A DNA stretch of 57,036 nt from Micrococcaceae bacterium (GTDB lineage: Bacteria > Actinomycetota > Actinomycetes > Actinomycetales > Micrococcaceae), in NCBI GenBank assembly GCA_013393415.1, contig JABXHI010000063.1, positions 1 to 57,036 of the forward strand, read 5' to 3'. This document shows positions 28,536 to 36,195 of this stretch, one piece after another. Each line of letters opens with the position of its first letter. Position 1 is the first letter of the stretch. Both the position numbers and the translations under genes were made by a program. The notes under the pieces are model-generated. The model had not been told where the DNA came from. It saw nothing but the letters and a program-made list of their open reading frames with translations, and made no database searches.

Positions 28536-30005
28536 TTAGTTTCCGGTCAGCTTCTCACGGAGTGCGGCGAGTGCTTCATCGGAAGCAAGCGTGCCGGCAT
28601 CTTCAACCGGGGTTTCTTCGTCTGCTGAGGAGTACGAGGCTGGCCCGGCTTCGGTTGGGCTAGCGGTCGTTGCGGCTTCTGCTGCTTCGGCCATGTGGCG
28701 GGAAACTTGTTCCTTGTGTGCTTCCCAACGAGCCTGAGCGTCAGCGTACTGCTGCTCCCATGTGGCGCGTGCTTCCTCGTAGCCTTCCATCCATTCGTTG
28801 GTTTCAGGATCGAAGCCTTCTGGGTACTTGTAGTTGCCGTCTTCGTCGTAGTCGGCAGCCATACCGTAGAGGGCTGGGTCGAAGTCGGTGCCTTCTGGGT
28901 CCACACCTTCGTTGGCCTGCTTGAGTGACAGGGAGATACGACGACGTTCCAGGTCGATATCGATGACCTTGACGTACAGTACCTCGTTGACAGAGACAAC
29001 CTGCTCGGCAGTGTCGATGTGGCGGTTGGCCAGTTCGGAAATGTGCACCAGACCTTCGATGCCGTCTTCGACGCGAACGAATGCACCGAATGGCACAAGT
29101 TTGGTGACCTTGCCAGGTACGATCTGTCCCAGAGCGTGGGTGCGGGCGAAGACCTGCCATGGGTCTTCCTGAGTCGCTTTCAACGAGAGAGAGACGCGTT
29201 CGCGGTCCATATCGACGTCGAGTACCTCGACGGTAACTTCCTGACCAACCTCGACGACCTCTGATGGGTGATCGATGTGCTTCCAGGACAGTTCGGATAC
29301 GTGAACCAGGCCGTCTACGCCGCCCAAGTCCACGAATGCACCGAAGTTGACGATCGAGGAGACCGTACCTGTGCGAACCTGGCTCTTCTGCAGAGCCTGC
29401 AGGAAGTTCGAGCGAGTCTCGGACTGGGTCTGCTCCAACCATGCACGGCGGGAGAGCACAACGTTGTTGCGGTTCTTATCCAGTTCGATGATCTTGGCTT
29501 CAAGTTCCTGGCCGACGTATGGTGCGAGATCACGCACCCGACGCATTTCGACCAGCGAGGCGGGCAGGAAGCCGCGCAGACCGATGTCTAAGATGAGACC
29601 ACCCTTGACGACTTCGATCACGGTACCGGTGACAACACCGTCTTCTTCCTTGACCTTCTCGATGTCGCCCCATGCGCGCTCGTACTGTGCGCGTTTCTTG
29701 GACAGAATGAGGCGGCCTTCTTTATCCTCTTTGGTAAGAACCAGTGCTTCAACTGAATCGCCAACTTCCACGACGTCATCTGGGTCGACGTCGTTTTTGA
29801 TTGACAATTCGCGTGAAGGAATGACACCTTCGGTCTTATAGCCGATATCGAGAAGTACTTCGTCTCGATCGACTTTGACGACGGTGCCTGCCACCAGGTC
29901 GCCATCGTTGAAGTATTTGATGGTCTCATCGACGGCAGCCATGAATTCTTCAGCTGAGCCGATGTCGTTTACAGCGACCTGCGGGGCGTTGCTAGTAGTG
30001 GTCAT
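28536..30005 (-). CDS. rpsA: 30S ribosomal protein S1
   Basis: RNA-binding ribosomal protein that helps load mRNA. The frame is open to 30101, but the start is ATG 30005 (MTTTSNAPQVAV), 489 residues, with a GGAG site ten bases upstream. Four S1 repeats can be followed: LVAGTVVKVDRDEVLLDIG, VVTGTVIEVVKGGLILDIG, VRTGTVSSIVNFGAFVDLGG and IVPGKVTKLVPFGAFVRVEDG. This is the normal actinobacterial form. The C-terminal tail (from about 370) is acidic and Ala/Glu-rich. A consensus-like promoter lies upstream and a bidirectional terminator lies downstream. Confidence 0.97.
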   Translation of the reverse strand: MTTTSNAPQVAVNDIGSAEEFMAAVDETIKYFNDGDLVAGTVVKVDRDEVLLDIGYKTEGVIPSRELSIKNDVDPDDVVEVGDSVEALVLTKEDKEGRLILSKKRAQYERAWGDIEKVKEEDGVVTGTVIEVVKGGLILDIGLRGFLPASLVEMRRVRDLAPYVGQELEAKIIELDKNRNNVVLSRRAWLEQTQSETRSNFLQALQKSQVRTGTVSSIVNFGAFVDLGGVDGLVHVSELSWKHIDHPSEVVEVGQEVTVEVLDVDMDRERVSLSLKATQEDPWQVFARTHALGQIVPGKVTKLVPFGAFVRVEDGIEGLVHISELANRHIDTAEQVVSVNEVLYVKVIDIDLERRRISLSLKQANEGVDPEGTDFDPALYGMAADYDEDGNYKYPEGFDPETNEWMEGYEEARATWEQQYADAQARWEAHKEQVSRHMAEAAEAATTASPTEAGPASYSSADEETPVEDAGTLASDEALAALREKLTGN

Positions 30006-30111
30006 GTAGTAGGGACTCCGATATGGATTAATATGGTTGATAAACTTACTGGGTTTTTGCGGCAGCCAGAAGGGCCACCAAAAAACATTTTCGTGCCACA
30101 TTAGGCGACTT

Positions 30112-30140
30112 TAAATATACTACGTTATTCTTCCTGTCAA
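30112..30140 (-). promoter_or_regulatory. rpsA promoter
   Basis: On the minus strand a perfect TTGACA (30135-30140) is followed after 17 bases by TATTTA (30112-30117); an overlapping TATATT (30114-30119) is the alternative -10. The predicted leader is about 100 bases. The consensus -35 fits a highly expressed ribosomal protein. Confidence 0.7.
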
Positions 30141-30245
30141 AATCAACGTAAGACCGGCGCGGTTATTGATGTGTACGCACGCGACACAACCGGTCACTGG
30201 CCGTCGTAGCTGATATCAAATTTGTAAGCCTCTTGACACGCTGAG
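30141..30245 (-). other. Spacer between polA and rpsA
   Basis: An imperfect inverted repeat (GACCG at 30152-30156 with CGGTC at 30191-30195, inner GGTT/AACC) may act as the polA terminator, but it has a bulge, a long loop and no T-run. Nothing else is seen. Confidence 0.3.
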
Positions 30246-33047
30246 TTAGTGAGCCGCTTCGTGCCAGGAATAGCCTTTGCCGACCTGAACATCCAGTGGG
30301 ACCAACAGGTTCGCGGCGGCAGACATCTCTTCAACGAGGATCTGTTCGGCGGTCTCAATCTCAGTGTCGATGACTTCGAGGATCAACTCGTCATGAACTT
30401 GCAAAATCATCCTGGACTTCAGGCCGTCTGCTTCGAGTCGTTCCTGAACGCCGAGCATGGCTTTTTTGATCAGATCAGCGGCTGAACCTTGAATTGGCGC
30501 GTTGAGGGCAGCACGTTCCGCCATTTCGCGAAGTTGACGGTTATCGGATTGCAGATCCGGTAGATAGCGACGACGTCCGAGCATCGTTTGTGTGTAGCCA
30601 TCCTTACGCGCCTGACGCACGACGTTGCGCAGGTACCGCTGTACGGCACCGAAACGATCAAAGTAGCTGGACATCAGTTCGCGGGCTTCATCCACGGAGA
30701 TGCGCAGCTGTCGTGACAAACCAAACGAGCTCAGCCCATACGCGAGCCCATAGGACATGGCTTTCACCTTGTCACGCATCGAGGTGGTGACCTCGTCTGG
30801 TTCTACATCAAAAACTTGTGAGCCCACGAAACGGTGCAGGTCTTCCCCATCTTTATAGGCCTGGATGAGCCCGTCGTCTTCGGACATGTGCGCCATGATG
30901 CGCATCTCAATCTGAGAGTAATCGGCGGTCAACAACGTCGTGGGTTCATCGACGCACGGGTTGGTTCCGGCGACGAAGATATCACGGATTTGGCGACCTG
31001 CCGGGGTTCGGACAGGAATGTTTTGCAGATTCGGGTTCAGTGACGATAACCGACCGGTCGCAGCAGCAGTTTGCGAGAAGCGGGTGTGCACGCGTTCATC
31101 GTCGGCAATGGAATCCAAGAGTCCCTGGACCGTTTGGCGCAACTTCGTCGCATCCCGATATGCCATGAGATTGTGTAGGAACGGGTGATCGGTTTTTTCC
31201 AACAGGTCTGCGAGTGAATCTGCATCGGTGGAAAACCCTGTTTTGGTTTTCCGTGTTTTCGGCATATCGAGTGTCTCGAACAGTACAATTTGCAATTGCT
31301 TGGGCGAGGCGAGGTTGACCTGGTCTCCCCCAATCGATGCGTAGGCCGATTCTTGGGCCTTGTCTACCTCGCTGGTGAATCCTGCCAGCAAGTTATCGAG
31401 GCGTTGGCGATCAATAGCAATTCCGATGAGCTCGATCTTCGCTAAAACCACCGAGAGAGGGATCTCTAAATCGTGCAACAGCTCGACGGAGCCGCGTTCC
31501 CCGAGTGTGCTCCCCATGATGTCGTTGAGTTGGTGGATCATCCACGCATTACGAGCGTACTGTGCTAGTTGGGCTGCGTTGTCATCGTTGACTCCCTCGA
31601 GTACCAATTGCCCTTGGTTCTGCGAGGTGGGCACGGTGTCAAGACGCGCGTTGAGATACGTTTGCACCAGATCAGCGAGTCCATAACCGCGACGATCCGG
31701 TTGTAAAATATAGGCCGACAGCAGCACATCATCTGCAACCCCAATGATTGAAGTGTTTACATCCCGTTGAGCTGGCAGTACTGAGTGGCTCGGCGCCGTG
31801 GCAAGAGCCTTCAATGCCGTTTTGAGGTCATAGACGACTTTTGTGTAGCGTTCGTCAGCCAGAAATGCCGCGACGGTTTGTCCGAGTTCCGCCGAGGCCT
31901 GATCTATGTCGATGACGGCGGTGGCATCTGATGTGGAGAATCCTAGTGCATGGATTTCTCCGTAGTCGCCTGGTGCAGGTATTTTCCGACGGGTGATGGT
32001 GGCCGGCGGGTTGATGTGGAAGTACACAGAGATGGGTTCGTTGACTCCGACAAGGAACGCTTGCCAATCGTCGAGGTTGTCGATCAAGGCGGTTTCGGGC
32101 ATGTCGATGTCGGGCTCAGATTCTTCGGCGCCACCGAGATGCTGATCAAATGTGGTGAAGACGCGGTCGCGAATGGTGTTGAATTCCAATGCATCGAAGA
32201 GTTCGGACACTTTATTACGGTCCGGGCTGACCAACACGGCTTCTTCAAGGCTCAGGGGAAGTTCGAGAGTCGTCACGAGTGCATTGAGTTCACGGTTGCG
32301 TTTGACATCGTCTAGGTGCTCGCGCAGTGCGTCGCCCTTTTTCCCACCGATCTCGTCGATATGGTCGAGGACACCTTTGAGGCTGCCATATTTTTTCAAC
32401 CAGCGGGCAGCGAAGCCGGGTCCAACGCCCGGAACACCGGGCAAGTTGTCAGCGCTCTCACCCACGAGGGCAGCCAGTTCCGGATATTGCGCTGGTGTGA
32501 CTCCGTAACGCTCCACGATGGTGTCTGCGTCGAAGGGCGGGAGCTCTGAAACTCCCCGCATCGGGTAGAGCACTGTAACGTTGTCGTTGATCAGTTGGAA
32601 GGTGTCACGATCACCGGAGACGATGCGCGCGTCCCAACCAGCCGCGGCGGCATTGGCGGACATGGTGGCGACGATGTCGTCTGCTTCGTAACCGTCGACT
32701 TCGATGGATGGTATTTGCAGGGCATCCATGACCTTTTTGATGAGGTCAATTTGTCCCGAGAATTCTTCTGGAGTTTTGTCTCGTCCCGCCTTATATTCAG
32801 AGTACCGTTCCGAGCGGAAGGTCGGTGTATCCAAGTCGAAGGCCACGGCTACGTGGGTGGGTTTTTGTTCCCGAATCATCGCGAGCAGCATGCTCAAGAA
32901 CCCATAGACGGCATTGGTGTGCTGGCCCGTAGCGGTCTGGAAGTTCTCGGCCGGCAGTGCGAAGAAGGCACGATAGGCCATGGAGTGGCCATCGATGACC
33001 ATCAGGGTTTTGGAAATATCTGAGGCAGTATCTTTAGAAGCAGTCAC
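30246..33047 (-). CDS. polA: DNA polymerase I
   Basis: Repair and Okazaki-fragment polymerase. The 933 residues contain an N-terminal 5'-3' exonuclease domain (about 12-310: DGHSMAYRAFFALP, FRSERYSEYKAGRDKTP, DNLPGVPGVGPGFAARWL), a middle 3'-5' exonuclease-like domain, and a C-terminal polymerase domain with motif A DYSQIEMRIMAHMS, motif B RDKVKAMSYGLAYGLSSFG and motif C QVHDELILEV. The middle domain lacks the first DxE metal pair seen in E. coli, so it is probably proofreading-deficient, as in mycobacterial PolA. GTG start with no SD; a TAGACT -10 seven bases upstream overlaps the stop codon of mnhG, so the mRNA is probably leaderless. Confidence 0.97.
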   Translation of the reverse strand: MTASKDTASDISKTLMVIDGHSMAYRAFFALPAENFQTATGQHTNAVYGFLSMLLAMIREQKPTHVAVAFDLDTPTFRSERYSEYKAGRDKTPEEFSGQIDLIKKVMDALQIPSIEVDGYEADDIVATMSANAAAAGWDARIVSGDRDTFQLINDNVTVLYPMRGVSELPPFDADTIVERYGVTPAQYPELAALVGESADNLPGVPGVGPGFAARWLKKYGSLKGVLDHIDEIGGKKGDALREHLDDVKRNRELNALVTTLELPLSLEEAVLVSPDRNKVSELFDALEFNTIRDRVFTTFDQHLGGAEESEPDIDMPETALIDNLDDWQAFLVGVNEPISVYFHINPPATITRRKIPAPGDYGEIHALGFSTSDATAVIDIDQASAELGQTVAAFLADERYTKVVYDLKTALKALATAPSHSVLPAQRDVNTSIIGVADDVLLSAYILQPDRRGYGLADLVQTYLNARLDTVPTSQNQGQLVLEGVNDDNAAQLAQYARNAWMIHQLNDIMGSTLGERGSVELLHDLEIPLSVVLAKIELIGIAIDRQRLDNLLAGFTSEVDKAQESAYASIGGDQVNLASPKQLQIVLFETLDMPKTRKTKTGFSTDADSLADLLEKTDHPFLHNLMAYRDATKLRQTVQGLLDSIADDERVHTRFSQTAAATGRLSSLNPNLQNIPVRTPAGRQIRDIFVAGTNPCVDEPTTLLTADYSQIEMRIMAHMSEDDGLIQAYKDGEDLHRFVGSQVFDVEPDEVTTSMRDKVKAMSYGLAYGLSSFGLSRQLRISVDEARELMSSYFDRFGAVQRYLRNVVRQARKDGYTQTMLGRRRYLPDLQSDNRQLREMAERAALNAPIQGSAADLIKKAMLGVQERLEADGLKSRMILQVHDELILEVIDTEIETAEQILVEEMSAAANLLVPLDVQVGKGYSWHEAAH

Positions 33048-33060
33048 GAGCTCTAGTCTA
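33045..33060 (-). promoter_or_regulatory. Leaderless -10 element of polA
   Basis: TAGACT (33055-33060, minus strand), seven bases, then the GTG start at 33047. The hexamer overlaps the last codons and TAG stop of mnhG, so polA can be transcribed independently of the antiporter operon that runs into it. Confidence 0.6.
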
Positions 33061-33484
33061 ACGAGCGTGGGGCTTCATCGGAGCTTTTATCCACAGTGGC
33101 GTCATCCACGTCCTCTTCGTCATCGGATGCGTCAAAATTTTCAGGTTCGCTTTGATCCTCAGCGAGGTGATCGAAGTAGCCGGGCTGCATTGGGGTGCCG
33201 GTCAGGTAGGTAGATCTAGCGATGGCCATGGTGCCGACGGACGAAGTCGCCAGCTGAAGGAACAAAATGACGACCAGCCTTACGAGGTTTGGCCACGATG
33301 GCGTCAAGAGGAAAGCGCCGATCACGATCAACGAGATACCGAGTCCCGCGGCAGTTCCGACGGAGGAAATCCGCTGGTAGGTATCGGTGAATTTGAACAG
33401 CCCGAGAGCGGCCAGGGCGAAGATAACGACGCCGATCAGGATGAAGACGTTCCCGATCACGTCGAGCAACATGGTGATATTCAT
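33053..33484 (-). CDS. mnhG: Na+/H+ antiporter subunit G
   Basis: Small membrane subunit of the Mrp/Mnh complex that exchanges Na+ for H+. The 143 residues have three hydrophobic helices (about 5-30, 41-62, 67-85) with the family opening IGNVFILIGVVIFALAALGL and RISSVGTAAGLGISL. The last 40 residues are a strongly acidic, probably disordered cytoplasmic tail (DASDDEEDVDDATVD), longer than usual. It is the last antiporter gene; it overlaps mnhF by one base and ends five bases before polA. Confidence 0.93.
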   Translation of the reverse strand: MNITMLLDVIGNVFILIGVVIFALAALGLFKFTDTYQRISSVGTAAGLGISLIVIGAFLLTPSWPNLVRLVVILFLQLATSSVGTMAIARSTYLTGTPMQPGYFDHLAEDQSEPENFDASDDEEDVDDATVDKSSDEAPRSLD

Positions 33485-33753
33485 TAGCGGCGCCCCCTCG
33501 TGAGTGCTCGAGCCAATGAGACGGCAGAAAGGAATCCGACTACCGAGGCGACCAAAATAATGTCGAAGAAAAAATCGCCCGCGAGCAGTACGCCGATAAT
33601 GGCCAACATCCCGGTAAATACGAACATGAGTAGGTCACCCGAGACTGCTCGATCAGCATCAACCGGTGCGGTAATAAGCCGAAAAGCCACCGCAATCATA
33701 CATATTGCAAGGATGCCAAGCCCGATAACGAGTCCGAAGTTGAGGGCGGTCAT
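33484..33753 (-). CDS. mnhF: Na+/H+ antiporter subunit F
   Basis: Three-helix membrane subunit of the Mrp complex, 89 residues. The family motif RLITAPVDADRAVSGDLL (about 25-42) follows the first helix, and two further helices (about 42-62 and 62-80) complete it. It overlaps mnhE by four bases and touches mnhG by one base. Confidence 0.93.
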   Translation of the reverse strand: MTALNFGLVIGLGILAICMIAVAFRLITAPVDADRAVSGDLLMFVFTGMLAIIGVLLAGDFFFDIILVASVVGFLSAVSLARALTRGRR

Positions 33754-34157
33754 GGTGTGGCCCTCCTGGAAACATGTCGGTCGGTTTGATTAAGATCTTT
33801 GCTGCTAAAACCTTTTCGTCGCATTGCGGCCAAGATGTGATTTTGCATGTCGATGGAGCCGTCGGCCACGCTCGCTGGATCAGCATCGTAGAGTGAATGG
33901 ACGTAGATCCAACGGGTTCCGTCATCATCAATCTGAGTGCCGAGGGTCAGTGTGCCGGGAGTGATGGTGATCAGTGCAGACAGCATGGTGACTTCAGCGT
34001 CGGTACGGCAGTCGGTGCGCACTCGGGCGATACCGGGATGGGCGTCGAGTCCGGGGCTGGCGAGGTCTTTGAGGACGGCCCAGGAGGATGTGATGAGTTG
34101 ACCGATGAACCAGATGATCAACCATATCCATCGTGGTAACCATGTGAGGGTTTTCAC
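33750..34157 (-). CDS. mnhE: Na+/H+ antiporter subunit E
   Basis: Mrp subunit E, 135 residues. Two N-terminal hydrophobic stretches lie around 7-30, followed by the conserved soluble part: PGIARVRTDCRTDAEVTMLSALITITPGTL and WIYVHSLYDAD. It is shorter than many MrpE proteins (about 160), because the N-terminal helices are compact. It overlaps mnhD and mnhF by four bases each. Confidence 0.92.
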   Translation of the reverse strand: MKTLTWLPRWIWLIIWFIGQLITSSWAVLKDLASPGLDAHPGIARVRTDCRTDAEVTMLSALITITPGTLTLGTQIDDDGTRWIYVHSLYDADPASVADGSIDMQNHILAAMRRKGFSSKDLNQTDRHVSRRATP

Positions 34158-35803
34158 GGATTCATCACCGCCTGAACATATTCCGTGGTGTCATATAAGC
34201 CTTCTGCAGCGATCCCGGAGAGGGACAATAAGAACTGTCCTCCTATACCCAAGACTACGGTGATGATGGCAAGTGTCACTGCTGGAGCAGCGAGTGCGAA
34301 GTTAATGCGACGGGCTGGCACCGTTGACTCGTCGGTTTCAATAATTGTCTGTGTCCCGGACAGTGTGCTGACCTGGGCTCGTGTTGCTTCTGTTGCGAGT
34401 TCAGGTGTGTAGGACACTTCTTGGGCATACGGATCTCGCGTCTGAGATGTAATGACGGTACCGGATTTTGTGGCCTGGCTGCCGGAACCTTTCTCCCAGA
34501 ACATCCCCGTCCATATTTTGAGCATGGAGAGCAGCGTGATCAGGGAGACAAACAACATGACCACTACGGCGGCGATTTCTCCGGCTTCAACTGCGCCCAC
34601 AATGAGCATAAATTTCGCGACGAATCCTGAGAATGGAGGAATACCTGCCAGCGAGAGTGCGGCGATCATAAAGGCTACGCCAATAACCGGTTCGGTACGT
34701 GATATACCTCCGAGCGCGCCGATCACGCCACTGCCGTAGCGGACCTCGACCGCACCGGTGGACATGAACAGGGAGGCCTTGACGATCATGTGGTGCAGCA
34801 GATAGAAGATGCCAGCAGTCAGGCCGAGTTCGGTAAAGAGTGCGACACCCAGCAGGATATAGCCGATCTGCGAAACCATGTGGAAAGCCAGAATGGTACG
34901 CGTGGTTTTCTCACCAACGGCTCCGAATACACCAATCAGCATCGTGAGACTGAATAGCACCACTCCAATCCAGAGGAATCTGGTGTCACCACCGTAAACG
35001 ACCGCGTAGATCCGATAGATAGCGTAAATAGCCACTTTGGTATGTAGACCGGAGAATAGTGCAGTGATGGCCGGTGAAGTACCCGGGTATGCTCGTGCCA
35101 GCCACCCGTGGACCGGTACAACTGACGCTTTGATAGCCAGCGCAAAGATAGTCACGGCGCCAGCAATGGCAACAGCACTATCGTGTTGTGCTTGTTCTGC
35201 CAGGATGGCGATGTTGACGGAACCTGCTGTTCCGTAGAGGAAGCCAACACCGACCATGTAGAGCGTCGATGTGAAAAGATTGAGCGTGACGTATAAGCGT
35301 GCACCGTGAATCCGGCGTACTGGCAGTTTTCGGTTGGCGCTTAGGACATATAACCCGTAGCTGGGAAGCAGCATGACTTCGAGAAATACGAATAAGTTGA
35401 ATAAGTCAGCGGTCAGGAGCGCCCCATTGACCCCGGTACTGAGTAGCAGGACGAGTGGTGCGAAATATTGTGAATTTGCGGCCCGGGACGCATGAGCAAA
35501 CCACATGCTCACAACTGTGAGCAGGAGCGTTACAGACAGCATGAGGGCTGTGAACATGTCTGCTACAAATGGAATGGCGACACCAACGGGCCAGTTGCCA
35601 ACCTGGTGTGCGATCGCACCACCATCGGTCGACGAAAAGTGGTAAACCAACCCGAAAGCCCCGAGCAGCATGATGAGCATTGTTGAGATGCTGATGACTG
35701 CGTGGAGGCGGAGACGATGGCCTGTCATGACTAAAATTCCAGCAACAATCAGTGGTAGGCCAACAAACAACGGCAGGGCCGCTCCTACGATGTCGGGGCT
35801 CAT
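34154..35803 (-). CDS. mnhD: Na+/H+ antiporter subunit D
   Basis: Large antiporter subunit homologous to complex I NuoN/NuoM and part of the proton/sodium pathway. The 549 residues form about 14 helices. The conserved region LLTADLFNLFVFLEVMLLPSYGLY holds the key glutamate of TM5, and ALAIKASVVPVHGWL holds the TM7 lysine. A hydrophilic insertion (about 445-500) separates the last helix. It overlaps mnhC and mnhE by four bases. Confidence 0.95.
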   Translation of the reverse strand: MSPDIVGAALPLFVGLPLIVAGILVMTGHRLRLHAVISISTMLIMLLGAFGLVYHFSSTDGGAIAHQVGNWPVGVAIPFVADMFTALMLSVTLLLTVVSMWFAHASRAANSQYFAPLVLLLSTGVNGALLTADLFNLFVFLEVMLLPSYGLYVLSANRKLPVRRIHGARLYVTLNLFTSTLYMVGVGFLYGTAGSVNIAILAEQAQHDSAVAIAGAVTIFALAIKASVVPVHGWLARAYPGTSPAITALFSGLHTKVAIYAIYRIYAVVYGGDTRFLWIGVVLFSLTMLIGVFGAVGEKTTRTILAFHMVSQIGYILLGVALFTELGLTAGIFYLLHHMIVKASLFMSTGAVEVRYGSGVIGALGGISRTEPVIGVAFMIAALSLAGIPPFSGFVAKFMLIVGAVEAGEIAAVVVMLFVSLITLLSMLKIWTGMFWEKGSGSQATKSGTVITSQTRDPYAQEVSYTPELATEATRAQVSTLSGTQTIIETDESTVPARRINFALAAPAVTLAIITVVLGIGGQFLLSLSGIAAEGLYDTTEYVQAVMNP

Positions 35804-36195
35804 GTGTTCTCCTGATTGTTGTGGCTCCGACGTGGTGTGCGCCGAACCCCGTCGGAGACGGATTCCGCTGCTACGTCGAGCTCTTCAATTTTCTTAGCGG
35901 TCTTGTCGCTTCGCTCCCCCGTTACAGCTAAGACAAGCATGAATACCGTGATAGAAAACGCGATCACAATCGCGGTCAGAACAAAAGCTTGAGGTAACGG
36001 GTCAGCCATAGCGGAGGGATCCGTTGAGGGGTGGAACGGTGCGGTCCGGCGATCTGAACCACCAGCAGAGAACAGGATGAGGTTGCCCGCATGTCCGAGG
36101 AGTATGAAGCCTAAAATGACCCGCAACATTTCTCGTTTGGTAAACAGATAGACAGCTCCGGCGGTGAGCAACCCGACGGTAATGGCCAGTGTCAT
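35800..36195 (-). CDS. mnhC: Na+/H+ antiporter subunit C
   Basis: NuoK-like Mrp subunit, 131 residues and three helices (about 2-18, 24-45, 71-92). The family segment REMLRVILGFILLGHAGNLILF and the DPLPQAFVLTAIVIAF block, with its NuoK-type polar positions, are clear. The C-terminal tail is charged. It overlaps mnhA and mnhD by four bases. Confidence 0.95.
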   Translation of the reverse strand: MTLAITVGLLTAGAVYLFTKREMLRVILGFILLGHAGNLILFSAGGSDRRTAPFHPSTDPSAMADPLPQAFVLTAIVIAFSITVFMLVLAVTGERSDKTAKKIEELDVAAESVSDGVRRTPRRSHNNQENT

